Program-made: the position numbers and the translations under genes
Part shown: piece after piece, positions 54,649-63,579 of the stretch
Position numbering within the stretch: position 1 is the stretch's first letter
Layout of the letters: every line of letters begins with the position of its first letter
From: Diaphorobacter limosus
Lineage (GTDB): Bacteria; Pseudomonadota; Gammaproteobacteria; Burkholderiales; Burkholderiaceae_C
Assembly (NCBI RefSeq): GCF_033100095.1
Contig: NZ_CP136921.1
Span: forward strand, 3,933,001-3,997,000
Length of the DNA: 64,000 bases
Direction of reading: 5' to 3'
Notes under the pieces: model-generated
Told to the model about the DNA's origin: nothing
What the model saw: only the letters and a program-made list of their open reading frames with translations
Database searches by the model: none

Positions 54649-55917
54649 ATGGCACTGCATATCATCGACCGCAGGCTTGCCGGCAAGAACAAGTCGGTGG
54701 GCAACCGCGAGCGCTTCCTGCGCCGCTACAAGGCGCAGATCGCCGAGGCTGTGCGCCGTGCCGTGTCCAAGCGCGATATTCGCCATATCGAGCAGGCCGA
54801 AAACATTACCATCCCGAAGAAGGACATCGGCGAACCGGTGTTCCACCATGGCACGGGTGGCATACGCGATACCGTGCATCCGGGCAACACCGAGCATGTG
54901 CGTGGCGACCGCATCGCCAGGCCCCAGGGCGGTGCCGGTGGCGCGGGCTCGCAGGCCAGCGACAGCGGCGAGGGCGAGGACGACTTCACCTTCACCCTGA
55001 GCCGCGACGAGTTCATGCAGCTGTTCTTTGAAGACCTGGCCCTGCCGCGCCTGCTGCGCACCCACCTGGGCGATACCCCTTTGTTTCGCACGCGCCGCGC
55101 CGGCTACAGCCGCGACGGCACGCCGCACAACCTGGCGGTGCTGTGCACCATGCGTGGCGCTTTAGGCCGGCGCATGGCATTGACCAAGGCGCCGCAGCGC
55201 GAGCTGCAGGTGCTGCAGCAGCAGCTCGACGAGCTTTTGACCCAGGACGACGGCACCAGCGAGGCCGTGGCCGAGCTGCAGCAGCGCATCGCCGCACTGC
55301 AGGCGCGCGTGGGCAAGGTGGCTTTTCTCGACCCCATAGACCTGCGCTTTCGCAACCGCATCAAGGTGCCCGTGCCCAGCAGCCAGGCAGTGATGTTCTG
55401 CGTGATGGACGTGTCCGGCTCCATGGATGAGGCGCGCAAGGACTTGGCCAAGCGTTTCTTCATCCTGCTGTACCTGTTTCTCACGCGGCACTACGAAAAG
55501 ATCGACATCGTCTTCATACGCCACCACACCCAGGCCGCCGAGGTCAGCGAGGACGATTTCTTCCACTCCACCGAGAGCGGCGGCACCGTGGTCAGCAGCG
55601 CCCTGGTGCTGCTCGATCAGATCATGCGCGCGCGCTACTCCTCGCAGGACTGGAACATCTACGTTGCCCAGGCCAGCGACGGCGACAACTTCACCAACGA
55701 CAGCGGCAACTGCCGCAGCCTGCTGGAGGAGAGGATCCTGCCCCTGGTGCGCTACTTTGCCTATGTGCAGGTGGCGCAGGAGGAGCAAAACCTGTGGCAG
55801 GAGTACACCCAGCTTGCCCCGCGGTTCCCGCAGTTCGCGATGCGCAAGGTGTCCGAGCCCGGGGAGATCTACCCCGTGCTGCGCGACCTGTTCAAGAAGG
55901 AAGGGGTATCGGCATGA
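54649..55917 (+). CDS. yeaH: YeaH/YhbH family protein (DUF444)
   Basis: A 422-residue DUF444 protein. The N-terminal IIDRRLAGKNKSVGNRERFL and the Gly-rich linker near residues 90-110 are typical. A von Willebrand A-like domain contains the metal-site motif VMDVSGSMDEARKD near 262. It acts with PrkA in stress response, though its molecular role is unknown. An AGGGGTAACAG leader precedes the ATG. Its stop overlaps spoVR by four bases. Confidence 0.94.
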   Translation: MALHIIDRRLAGKNKSVGNRERFLRRYKAQIAEAVRRAVSKRDIRHIEQAENITIPKKDIGEPVFHHGTGGIRDTVHPGNTEHVRGDRIARPQGGAGGAGSQASDSGEGEDDFTFTLSRDEFMQLFFEDLALPRLLRTHLGDTPLFRTRRAGYSRDGTPHNLAVLCTMRGALGRRMALTKAPQRELQVLQQQLDELLTQDDGTSEAVAELQQRIAALQARVGKVAFLDPIDLRFRNRIKVPVPSSQAVMFCVMDVSGSMDEARKDLAKRFFILLYLFLTRHYEKIDIVFIRHHTQAAEVSEDDFFHSTESGGTVVSSALVLLDQIMRARYSSQDWNIYVAQASDGDNFTNDSGNCRSLLEERILPLVRYFAYVQVAQEEQNLWQEYTQLAPRFPQFAMRKVSEPGEIYPVLRDLFKKEGVSA

Positions 55918-57542
55918 ACCTCTCGCATTACCCCGCCCTGGCGCGCCGCACCGGTTCGCACCATGGCAAGCCGGGCGCCGCCGCGCAGCGCGCTGCGCGG
56001 GGCGTGCCGCGCTCCCTGCTGCCAGCGGGCAAGCGTCCGGCCCACCCCTTGCCCGACCCCAGCGACTGGACGTTCGAGCTGATCGAGCGCTACCACGCGG
56101 CCATCGCCGCCACGGCCGAGCGTTATGGCCTGGACACCTATCCGAACCAGCTGGAGGTGATCTCGGCCGAGCAGATGATGGACGCCTACGCCAGCGTCGG
56201 CATGCCGGTGGGCTACCGCCACTGGAGCTATGGCAAAGAATTTTTAGCCACCGAGCGGCGCTACCGGCGCGGCCACATGGGGCTGGCGTACGAGATCGTC
56301 ATCAACTCCAACCCCTGCATCTGCTACCTGATGGAGGAGAACACCACGGCCATGCAGGCCCTGGTGATCGCCCATGCGGCCTACGGGCACAACAGCTTCT
56401 TCAAGAACAACTACCTGTTCGGCATGTGGACGGACGCCGGCAGCATCATCGACTACCTGGTCTATGCGCGCGACTTCGTTGCCCAGTGCGAGGAGCGCCA
56501 TGGCCTGGACACCGTCGAGCAATGGCTGGACTCCTGCCACGCGCTGGCCAACCTGGGGGTGGACCGCTACCACCGTCCGTCCAAGAAAAGCCTGGCGCGC
56601 GAGCGCGCCGAGCGCGAGCAGCGCGAGGCCTACGCCCAGCAGCAGGTCAACGTGCTCTGGCGCACCCTGCCGGCGCGCCCGGGCAAGGACAGTGCAGCCC
56701 AGGCCAATGAGCGCTTTCCCAAGGAGCCCGAGGAGAACATCCTCTACTTCATCGAGAAGAACGCCCCGCTGCTGGAGCCCTGGCAGAGAGAAATAGTGCG
56801 CATCGTGCGCAAGATCGCCCAGTACTTCTACCCCCAGCGCCAGACCCAGGTGATGAACGAGGGCTGGGCCACCTTCTGGCACTACACCCTGCTGAGCACC
56901 CTGTACGACGAGGGCTGGCTGACCGACGGCGTGATGATCGAATGGCTGTCATCGCACACCAACGTCATCTACCAGCCGCCCGCCGGGCACCGCGCCTACA
57001 GCGGCATCAACCCCTACGCCCTGGGCTTTTCCATGTACCAGGACATCCGGCGCATTTGCGAACACCCCAGCGAGGAAGACCGGCGCTGGTTCCCCGACAT
57101 CGCCGGCACGCCCTGGCTGCCCGTGCTGCACCATGCCATGCAGAACTTCAAGGACGAAAGCTTTGTCGGCCAGTTCCTGAGCCCCAAGCTGATGCGCGAC
57201 ATGCGCCTGTTCTCCATTCACGACGACGCCAGCGAGCGCGAACTGCTGGTCAGCGCCATCCACGACGAGGACGGCTACCGCCAGCTGCGCCAGACCCTGT
57301 CGCAGCAATACGACCTGGGCGTGCGCGAGCCCAACATCCAGGTCTGGAACGTGAACCTGCGCGGCGACCGCTGCCTGACCCTGCGCCACACCCAGTACCA
57401 GGGCCGCCCGCTGGCGGCCGATGCGCTGGAGGTGCTCAAGCATGTGGCGCGCCTGTGGGGCTTTGGCGTACAGCTGGAAAGCGTCAACAGCGACGGCGAA
57501 CTGCCGGTGCTGCTGCACAGCGTGCCGGCGCCACCCGGCTGA
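55914..57542 (+). CDS. SpoVR family protein (YcgB)
   Basis: A 542-residue SpoVR/YcgB protein. Characteristic segments are PDPSDWTFELIERYHAAIA near residue 47, GHMGLAYEIVINSNPCICYL near 119 and the ALVIAHAAYGHNSFF motif. NEGWATFWHYTLL near 315 and GINPYALGFSMYQDI follow. It has a basic N-terminal extension of about 45 residues. Third gene of the prkA-yeaH-spoVR operon; function outside Bacillus sporulation is unclear. Confidence 0.95.
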   Translation: MNLSHYPALARRTGSHHGKPGAAAQRAARGVPRSLLPAGKRPAHPLPDPSDWTFELIERYHAAIAATAERYGLDTYPNQLEVISAEQMMDAYASVGMPVGYRHWSYGKEFLATERRYRRGHMGLAYEIVINSNPCICYLMEENTTAMQALVIAHAAYGHNSFFKNNYLFGMWTDAGSIIDYLVYARDFVAQCEERHGLDTVEQWLDSCHALANLGVDRYHRPSKKSLARERAEREQREAYAQQQVNVLWRTLPARPGKDSAAQANERFPKEPEENILYFIEKNAPLLEPWQREIVRIVRKIAQYFYPQRQTQVMNEGWATFWHYTLLSTLYDEGWLTDGVMIEWLSSHTNVIYQPPAGHRAYSGINPYALGFSMYQDIRRICEHPSEEDRRWFPDIAGTPWLPVLHHAMQNFKDESFVGQFLSPKLMRDMRLFSIHDDASERELLVSAIHDEDGYRQLRQTLSQQYDLGVREPNIQVWNVNLRGDRCLTLRHTQYQGRPLAADALEVLKHVARLWGFGVQLESVNSDGELPVLLHSVPAPPG

Positions 57543-57543
57543 T

Positions 57544-57608
57544 ATTTTGATGAAAAACGCCTTTAACCCATGATGGCAAGGCGCCCAAAGCTATCAATAT
57601 AATAGTAA
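57544..57608. repeat. Dispersed hairpin element after spoVR, copy 11
   Basis: ATTTTGATGAAAAACGCCTT, then TAACCCATGATGGCAAGGCG, then CCCAAAGCTATCAATATAA. It is moderately degenerate but keeps the GCGC / AGCTATCA end. It lies in the convergent gap between spoVR and metQ, next to the metQ terminator. Confidence 0.6.
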
Positions 57609-57633
57609 AAAGCGCTGCCCGTGGGCAGCGCTT
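57606..57633 (-). terminator. Intrinsic terminator of metQ
   Basis: Perfect stem AAGCGCTGC / GCAGCGCTT with a short CCGTGG loop. On the minus strand it is followed by TTTTACTATTATATTG. It lies 22 bases beyond the metQ stop. Confidence 0.88.
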
Positions 57634-57655
57634 CCATGCTGGGCGAGGCGTTTGC

Positions 57656-58441
57656 TCAGAACGCCGGCACCACGGCGCCCTTGTACTTGTCCTGGATGAA
57701 CTTCTTCACCTCGGGGCTGTGCAAGGCCTTCATCAGCTTGGCGATGTCGGGGTCGTTGGCGCGGTCGGCGCGGGCGGCCACGATGTTGGTGTAGGGCGAG
57801 TCCGCGCCCTCGATGAACAGCGCGTCCTTGGTCGGGTTGAGCTTGGCCTCGATGGCGTAGTTGGTGTTGATCAGGGCCAGGTCCACGTCGGCCAGGGCGC
57901 GCGGCAGCAGCGGGGCCTCCAGCTCCTTGAACTTGAGCTTCTTCGGGTTCTTCGTCACGTCCAGCGGCGTGGGCGTCAGGCTCTTGGCGTCCTTGAGCTC
58001 GATCAGGCCCTGCTTGGCCAGCAGGATCAGGGCGCGGCCGCCATTGGAGGGGTCGTTGGGGATGGCGATGGTCGCGCCATCCTTCAGGTCCTTGATGTTC
58101 TTGATCTTGCTCGAATAGGCGCCAAAGGGCTCCACATGCACCTTGCCGTTCGGCACGATCACCAGGCTGGTCTTGCGGTCCTTGTTGAAGCTGTCCAGGT
58201 AGGGCTGGTGCTGGAAGAAATTGGCGTCCAGCTGCTTGTCCTCCACGGCCATGTTCGGCTGCACATAGTCGCTGAATTCCTTGACCTGCAGCTCCAGCCC
58301 TTGCGCCTTGAGCTGGGGCTTGACGAAGTTCAGGATCTCGGCGTGCGGCACGGCCGTGGCCGCCACCTTGAGCACGTCGGCAGCCTGTGCGGAAAAGGCC
58401 AGGGCGGCAATCGCCAGGGCGGAGAGGGTGTGTTTCAACAT
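57656..58441 (-). CDS. metQ: MetQ-type methionine ABC transporter substrate-binding protein
   Basis: A 261-residue periplasmic binding protein of the NlpA/MetQ family. The signal peptide MLKHTLSALAIAALAFSAQA is followed by AD. Family segments include GATAIPHAEIL-like VAATAVPHAEIL and the FFQHQPYLDSFNKD segment. It lacks a lipobox, so it may be a soluble periplasmic form. The ATG at 58441 is preferred to an upstream TTG. No metN or metI genes are adjacent, so the transporter partners lie elsewhere. Confidence 0.9.
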   Translation of the reverse strand: MLKHTLSALAIAALAFSAQAADVLKVAATAVPHAEILNFVKPQLKAQGLELQVKEFSDYVQPNMAVEDKQLDANFFQHQPYLDSFNKDRKTSLVIVPNGKVHVEPFGAYSSKIKNIKDLKDGATIAIPNDPSNGGRALILLAKQGLIELKDAKSLTPTPLDVTKNPKKLKFKELEAPLLPRALADVDLALINTNYAIEAKLNPTKDALFIEGADSPYTNIVAARADRANDPDIAKLMKALHSPEVKKFIQDKYKGAVVPAF

Positions 58442-58583
58442 CAAATGCAACCTTGGGTGGGTCCATGAAAAAGCGCCCAGACCGGGTTGGTGAGGGCGCG
58501 GCGTGCGGCGTAGTTTACGGGTTTGTACCAGGGGTTACGACGTAATTAAATTCATATAGATATAACGACGTGGTTTTTTATGT

Positions 58584-59312
58584 TCACCTCAGTACTTCCA
58601 AAAGGCGATCCAGCCCGCCCTGGTTGATGGCCACCTGGGCCTGGGCGCGCACGGCGGGCTTGGCGTGGTAGGCCACGGACAGGCCGGACGCATGCATCAT
58701 CGGCAGGTCGTTGGCACCGTCGCCCATGGCGATGCATTCATCGGGCTCTATGCCCAGCAGCGATGCCACCTCCAGCAGCGTGCGGCGCTTCTCGGCCCCG
58801 TCGCAGATGTCGCCCCAGGCCTGATCGACCAGGCGGCCGGTGAGCTCACCGCAGTTGGTGCTGGAGCGCACCTCCAGCACGTTGGCGCGCACGAAGTCGA
58901 TGCCTAGCTGTTCGCGCACGCGGTGGGCAAAGAAGGTGAAACCGCCCGAGACCAGCAGGGTCTTCAGCCCGGCCGCCTGGCAGGCGCGCACCAGTTCCAG
59001 GGCGCCGGGGTTGATGCGCAGGCGCTCGCTGTACACCCGCTCCAGATCGGCCATGGTCACGCCGCGGAGCAATGCCACGCGCTGGCGCAGGCTGTCCTTG
59101 AAGTCGGTGATCACGCCCTGCATGGCGGCCTCGGTGATGGCGGCCACCTCGGCCTTGCAGCCGACGAAGTCGGCGATCTCGTCCACGCACTCGATGTTGA
59201 TGAGCGTGGAGTCCATGTCGAAAGCGATGAGCTTGAAGTTCTTAAGCGCCAGCGGCGGCTTGATGCCCTGCACGACAAGGCCGGGGGAGAGTTCGGTGGG
59301 GGTGTGAGACAT
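58584..59312 (-). CDS. serB: Phosphoserine phosphatase
   Basis: Last step of serine synthesis. The 242-residue HAD phosphatase has the nucleophile motif FDMDSTLIN near residue 31, VSGGFTFFAHRV near 112 and GDGANDLPMM near 190, all standard for SerB. The N-terminal ACT-like regulatory domain of longer SerB proteins is absent. The ATG at 59312 is preferred to a longer frame that runs back through the upstream gene. It follows the membrane-protein gene by 31 bases. Confidence 0.94.
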   Translation of the reverse strand: MSHTPTELSPGLVVQGIKPPLALKNFKLIAFDMDSTLINIECVDEIADFVGCKAEVAAITEAAMQGVITDFKDSLRQRVALLRGVTMADLERVYSERLRINPGALELVRACQAAGLKTLLVSGGFTFFAHRVREQLGIDFVRANVLEVRSSTNCGELTGRLVDQAWGDICDGAEKRRTLLEVASLLGIEPDECIAMGDGANDLPMMHASGLSVAYHAKPAVRAQAQVAINQGGLDRLLEVLR

Positions 59313-59343
59313 AGTGGGCCAGGGTAAAGAAAGGAATTGTCGT

Positions 59344-60018
59344 TCAGGGCTTGGGCAGGTAGAGGTCATCCGACCAGGTCGCCAGCCACTCGGGCTTGAA
59401 GGCCACGAACACTGCGCACAGCATGCCGGTGATGACCGCGTCGCCCCAGGCCATGAGCCAGCGCGCCACCAGCGACAACTGCTCGCCCACGCCCGGCAGC
59501 ATATGGCCGGCCGATTGCGACAGGGTGCCGGCCAGGAAGATGCACAGCGCCGTGCCCAGAAAGCCGCGCCCCAGCACGTAGACAAAGATGCGCGCGCCGG
59601 TGAAGGCGCGCGTGGTGATCAGGCGGCGCATGAGCCAGCCCAGCAGCAGCGCCAGCGTGGCCGGCACCACGCCCTGCCAGACGGCCAGGCCCAGGGCGTC
59701 GGCCCAGCCCAGGCCGGGCGAGACCAGGCCGGCGATCAGCCCCACGGCCAGCAGTACCGGCACGGCCAGCGGCCAGCCCAGCGTCAGCAGCACCAGGCAG
59801 GCGCCCGACCATTGCAGCTGCAGCGGCATGTGGTGCAGCGTGGGCAGGGCCCAGGCCCAGGGCAGGACCACCAGGGCGGCCAGCAGCGGAGTCCACAGGG
59901 CAGAGGGCTTGCCGTGGCTTTCATGCACCAGAGGGCGCTGGCTGGCGAGCAGCCGCCAGGGTTGCAAAAATATGGCCGTAACCAGCGCCAGTAAAGCGAT
60001 AGTAGCTTCTAAAAACAT
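59344..60018 (-). CDS. Predicted integral membrane protein, COG3235/CbiM-like
   Basis: A 224-residue protein with about six hydrophobic helices. It resembles the COG3235 group of predicted membrane proteins, some annotated as energy-coupling-factor permeases, but the CbiM N-terminal His motif is missing and function is uncertain. Start ATG at 60018, seven bases after the mfd stop. The first helix, FLEATIALLALVTAIFL, is encoded almost entirely by a copy of the dispersed hairpin element. Operon mfd - this gene - serB. Confidence 0.7.
   Translation of the reverse strand: MFLEATIALLALVTAIFLQPWRLLASQRPLVHESHGKPSALWTPLLAALVVLPWAWALPTLHHMPLQLQWSGACLVLLTLGWPLAVPVLLAVGLIAGLVSPGLGWADALGLAVWQGVVPATLALLLGWLMRRLITTRAFTGARIFVYVLGRGFLGTALCIFLAGTLSQSAGHMLPGVGEQLSLVARWLMAWGDAVITGMLCAVFVAFKPEWLATWSDDLYLPKP
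59964..60016. repeat. Dispersed hairpin element encoding a first transmembrane helix, copy 12
   Basis: On the minus strand: TTTTTAGAAGCTACTATCGC, then TTTACTGGCGCTGGTTACGG, then CCATATTTTTG. This corresponds to the TTTTGATAGCTGCTAGCGCT / TTA / AGCGCT / ACAGGCCAATTTTT order of intergenic copies. It starts right at the start codon. Confidence 0.75.
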
Positions 60019-60025
60019 AGTGTAT

Positions 60026-63000
60026 TTACGCTGCCACGGGGGCTGCAATCGGTTGCCCCAGGCTGCGCAGCACGTCGCGCACCAGCTGGGCGCGCTGCGC
60101 CGGCTCGGGCAGTTCACGCTCTATGCGCAGTTTTTCGTTGCCGGCCAGTTTGATGTGCTTGTTCTTCTGGATCAGTTGGATGATGTTCATCGGGTCGATC
60201 GGCGGCTGGGGCTTGAAGGTGACGGTGATCACGCCGGGGGCCGCATCCACCTTGACCACGCCGTAGGGCTGGGAGAGGACACGCAGGCGGTGCACGTCGA
60301 TCAGCGTCTGCGCCTGCGCCGGCAGCTTGCCGAAACGGTCCACGATCTCTTCCAGCAGGCCGTCGATCTGGTCGCTGGTGCGCGCCGTGGCCAGCTTTTT
60401 GTAGAACGACAGGCGCAGGTGCACGTCGCTGCAGTAGTCGTCGGGCAGCAGGGCCGGGGCGTGCAGGTTGATGTCGGTCGCCGCCTGCATGGGTGCGAGC
60501 AGGTCCGGCTCCTTGCCGGCCTTCAGGCAACGCACGGCCTCGGCCAGCATCTCGTTGTAGAGCTGAAAGCCGACCTCCAGCATGTTGCCGCTCTGGTTCT
60601 CGCCCAGCACCTCGCCGGCGCCGCGTATCTCCAGGTCATGCATGGCCAGGTAGAAGCCGCTGCCCAGCTCTTCCATCTGCTGGATAGCGTCGAGCCGCTG
60701 CTGCGCCTGTTTGGTCAGGCCGTCCAGGTCCGGCACCATCAGGTAGGCGTAGGCCTGGTGGTGGCTGCGCCCCACGCGCCCGCGCAGCTGGTGCAGCTGC
60801 GCCAGGCCGAACTTGTCGGCGCGGCTGATCAGGATGGTGTTGGCCGATGGCACGTCGATGCCGGTCTCGATGATGGTCGAGCACAGCAGGATGTTGTAGC
60901 GCTGGGCGACAAAGTCGCGCATCACCTTTTCCAGCTCGCGCTCGGGCATCTGGCCATGGGCCACGGCGATGCGCGCCTCGGGCAATACTTCTTCCAGCTT
61001 CTGGCGCCGGTTCTCTATGGTTTCGACCTCGTTGTGCAGAAAGTAGCATTGCCCGCCGCGCTTCAATTCGCGCAGCACGGCCTCGCGGATCACGCCCTGG
61101 CCTTCGTTCCTCACAAAGGTCTTGATGGCCAGGCGGCGCTGCGGTGCGGTGGCAATCACCGACAGGTCGCGCAGGCCCTCCAGCGCCATGCCCATGGTGC
61201 GCGGGATCGGGGTGGCGGTGAGGGTCAACACGTCCACCTCTGCGCGAAACTGCTTCATCGCCTCCTTGTGGCGCACGCCAAAGCGGTGCTCCTCGTCGAT
61301 GATCAAAAGGCCCAGGTTCTTGAACTGGGTCGATTCGCTCAATAGCTTGTGTGTGCCGACGACGATGTCCACCGTGCCGTCGGCAATGCCTTTCACGGCG
61401 GCCGAGATCTCCTTGCCCGAGCGAAAGCGCGAGACCTCGGCCACCTTCACCGGCCATTTGGCAAAACGGTCGGACAGCGTGCGGAAATGCTGCTCGGCGA
61501 GCAGCGTGGTCGGCGCCAGAAAGGCCACCTGCTTGCCACCCGTCACCGCGACGAAGCAGGCGCGCAGAGCCACCTCGGTCTTGCCAAAGCCCACGTCGCC
61601 GCAGACGAGGCGGTCCATGGGGCGCGGGCTGATCATGTCCTGCACCACGGCGTGGATGGCGGCGTTCTGGTCGGCGGTCTCCTCGAACCCGAAGTCGTTG
61701 GCAAACTGCTCGTAGTCCTGCGGCGAGTAGCGGAAGGCATGGCCCTCGCGCGCGGCGCGCCGGGCGTAGATGTTGAGCAGCTCGGCCGCCGCGTCGCGCA
61801 CTTGGCTTGCCGCCTTGCGCCTGGCCTTCTCCCACTGGCCGCTGCCCAGCTTGTGCAGCGGCGCCTCGTCGGCCGAGACGCCGGTGTAGCGGCCGATCAG
61901 CTGCAGCTGGCTCACGGGCACGTAGAGCATGGCCTTGTCGGCATATTCCAGGTGCAGGAATTCCTGCAGGGCCGGGCTGCCGTCGGGGTTTTTCTGCCCC
62001 ATATCCATGTGCATCAGGCCGCGGTAGCGGCCTATGCCGTGCTGGCTGTGGACCACCGGGTCGCCCATCTTGAGCTCGGACAGATCCTTGATCAGCGCCT
62101 CTACGTCGCTGGCCTGCTCCTGCTTCTTGCGCCGGCGCGTCGTGCTGCCGGTGGCGAACAGCTCGGTCTCGGTGACGAGATCCAGGCCGTCTTCGACCCA
62201 GGCAAAACCGGTGGCCAGCGCCGCCGTGGCAATGCCCACGCGCTCGGCGAGCGTTTGCTGAAATTCGGCCAGCGAGTCGAAGGCCGGAGGGTTCAGGCCC
62301 GATGCGCGCAGAAAGTCCAGCAGGCTCTCGCGTCTGCCATCGGATTCGGCCAAAAGCAAGACCCGGTGTGCGCTGGATGCTATATGTTTTTGCAGCCGGG
62401 CGAGCGGGTCATCGGCGCCGCGCACCACGGACAGGTCGGGCAGCTTCTGGAAGCTGGCGTTGTCCTGCACGTCCTCCACACCCGGGCGCAGCGACAGCTG
62501 GGCATGCGGCTTGGCCTGGCCGTAGAACTGCTCGGCGGACAGGAACAGCGCCTCGGGCGGCAGCGTGGGGTGGTCCGGGTCGCCCTGGATCAGGCGGTAG
62601 CGCTCGCGCGTGTCCTGCCAGAAGCGCTGAAAGGCCGTCTCCAGGTCGCCGTGCAGCACCACCGTGGCCTGTTCGCCAAGGTAGTCGAACACCGTGGCCG
62701 TGTCGTCGAAGAACAGCGGCAGGTAGTACTCGATACCGGCGGTGGCCACGCCGTTGCCCATGTCCTTGTAGATGCGGCTGCGCGTGGGGTCGCCCTCCAG
62801 CAGCTCGCGCCAGCGCTGGCGGAACTTGCCCCGCGCCGCCTCGTCCATGGGAAATTCGCGCCCGGGCAGCAGGCGCACCTCGGGCACGGGGTAGAGGCTG
62901 CGCTGGCTGTCGGGGTCGAAGGTGCGGATGGAGTCGATCTCGTCGTCGAACAGATCCACGCGATAGGGCTGCAGCGAGCCCATGGGGAACAGGTCAATGA

Positions 63001-63499
63001 GCCCGCCGCGCACCGCGTATTCGCCATGGCCCACGACTTGAGATACATGCTGGTAGCCGGCCAGCGTCAGTTGCGCGCGCAGTTTGGCTTCGTCCAGCTT
63101 TTGCTTGACCTTGAAGTGGAAGGTGTAGCCGGCCAGGAAGGCCGGCGGCGCCAGGCGGTACAGCGCCGTGGTGGCGGGCACCAGTACCACGTCGGCCTCG
63201 CCTTGGGATATGCGCCACAGCGTCGCCAGGCGCTCGCTGATCAAGTCCTGGTGCGGCGAGAAGCTGTCGTAGGGCAGGGTTTCCCAGTCGGGAAACAGCG
63301 CGCAGCGCAGCTCTGGCGCAAAAAACGCCATTTCATCGATCAGGCGCTGGGCATCGGCGGCGTCCGCCGTGACGATGGCGGTGACGCGGCCGGCGGCCTT
63401 TTCGCGTTCGCCCAGGCGGGCCAGCAACAGGGCGTCGGCGCTACCCACGGGGCGGGGCAGGGTGAAGCGTTTTCCGGGGGAGAGTTTGGGCAGCTGCAT
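60026..63499 (-). CDS. mfd: Transcription-repair coupling factor
   Basis: A 1157-residue DNA translocase that removes stalled RNA polymerase and recruits UvrA. It has the UvrB-homology region (TLPYDSFSPHQDLISERLA) near residue 75 and the polymerase-interacting domain (DPVVHSQHGIGRYRG) near 490. The translocase has Walker A GDVGFGKTEVALR, DEEHRFGV and the RGRVGRSHHQAY motif, and a C-terminal D7 domain follows. The Met at 63499 is preferred to a frame start at 63577. It is divergent from ispD. Confidence 0.96.
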   Translation of the reverse strand: MQLPKLSPGKRFTLPRPVGSADALLLARLGEREKAAGRVTAIVTADAADAQRLIDEMAFFAPELRCALFPDWETLPYDSFSPHQDLISERLATLWRISQGEADVVLVPATTALYRLAPPAFLAGYTFHFKVKQKLDEAKLRAQLTLAGYQHVSQVVGHGEYAVRGGLIDLFPMGSLQPYRVDLFDDEIDSIRTFDPDSQRSLYPVPEVRLLPGREFPMDEAARGKFRQRWRELLEGDPTRSRIYKDMGNGVATAGIEYYLPLFFDDTATVFDYLGEQATVVLHGDLETAFQRFWQDTRERYRLIQGDPDHPTLPPEALFLSAEQFYGQAKPHAQLSLRPGVEDVQDNASFQKLPDLSVVRGADDPLARLQKHIASSAHRVLLLAESDGRRESLLDFLRASGLNPPAFDSLAEFQQTLAERVGIATAALATGFAWVEDGLDLVTETELFATGSTTRRRKKQEQASDVEALIKDLSELKMGDPVVHSQHGIGRYRGLMHMDMGQKNPDGSPALQEFLHLEYADKAMLYVPVSQLQLIGRYTGVSADEAPLHKLGSGQWEKARRKAASQVRDAAAELLNIYARRAAREGHAFRYSPQDYEQFANDFGFEETADQNAAIHAVVQDMISPRPMDRLVCGDVGFGKTEVALRACFVAVTGGKQVAFLAPTTLLAEQHFRTLSDRFAKWPVKVAEVSRFRSGKEISAAVKGIADGTVDIVVGTHKLLSESTQFKNLGLLIIDEEHRFGVRHKEAMKQFRAEVDVLTLTATPIPRTMGMALEGLRDLSVIATAPQRRLAIKTFVRNEGQGVIREAVLRELKRGGQCYFLHNEVETIENRRQKLEEVLPEARIAVAHGQMPERELEKVMRDFVAQRYNILLCSTIIETGIDVPSANTILISRADKFGLAQLHQLRGRVGRSHHQAYAYLMVPDLDGLTKQAQQRLDAIQQMEELGSGFYLAMHDLEIRGAGEVLGENQSGNMLEVGFQLYNEMLAEAVRCLKAGKEPDLLAPMQAATDINLHAPALLPDDYCSDVHLRLSFYKKLATARTSDQIDGLLEEIVDRFGKLPAQAQTLIDVHRLRVLSQPYGVVKVDAAPGVITVTFKPQPPIDPMNIIQLIQKNKHIKLAGNEKLRIERELPEPAQRAQLVRDVLRSLGQPIAAPVAA

Positions 63500-63565
63500 G
63501 CGTGACGGTTGCCTGGATGGCTGCGCTGTGCGCGCAGGCAGGCGTGGGGCGTGAAGCGGCGATTC

Positions 63566-63571
63566 TAGAAT
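63566..63571 (+). promoter_or_regulatory. Possible ispD -10 box
   Basis: TAGAAT preceded by GAAGCGGC, the same combination seen before acpP. It ends only eight bases before the ispD ATG, which would make the transcript nearly leaderless. Confidence 0.35.
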
Positions 63572-63579
63572 GCCCACCC

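Noticed and set aside
62360..62395. A possible hairpin-element copy inside mfd (GCGCTGGATGCTATATG with a T-run)
   Set aside because: Only a short block matches, and the encoded residues align normally with other Mfd proteins, so chance similarity is likely.
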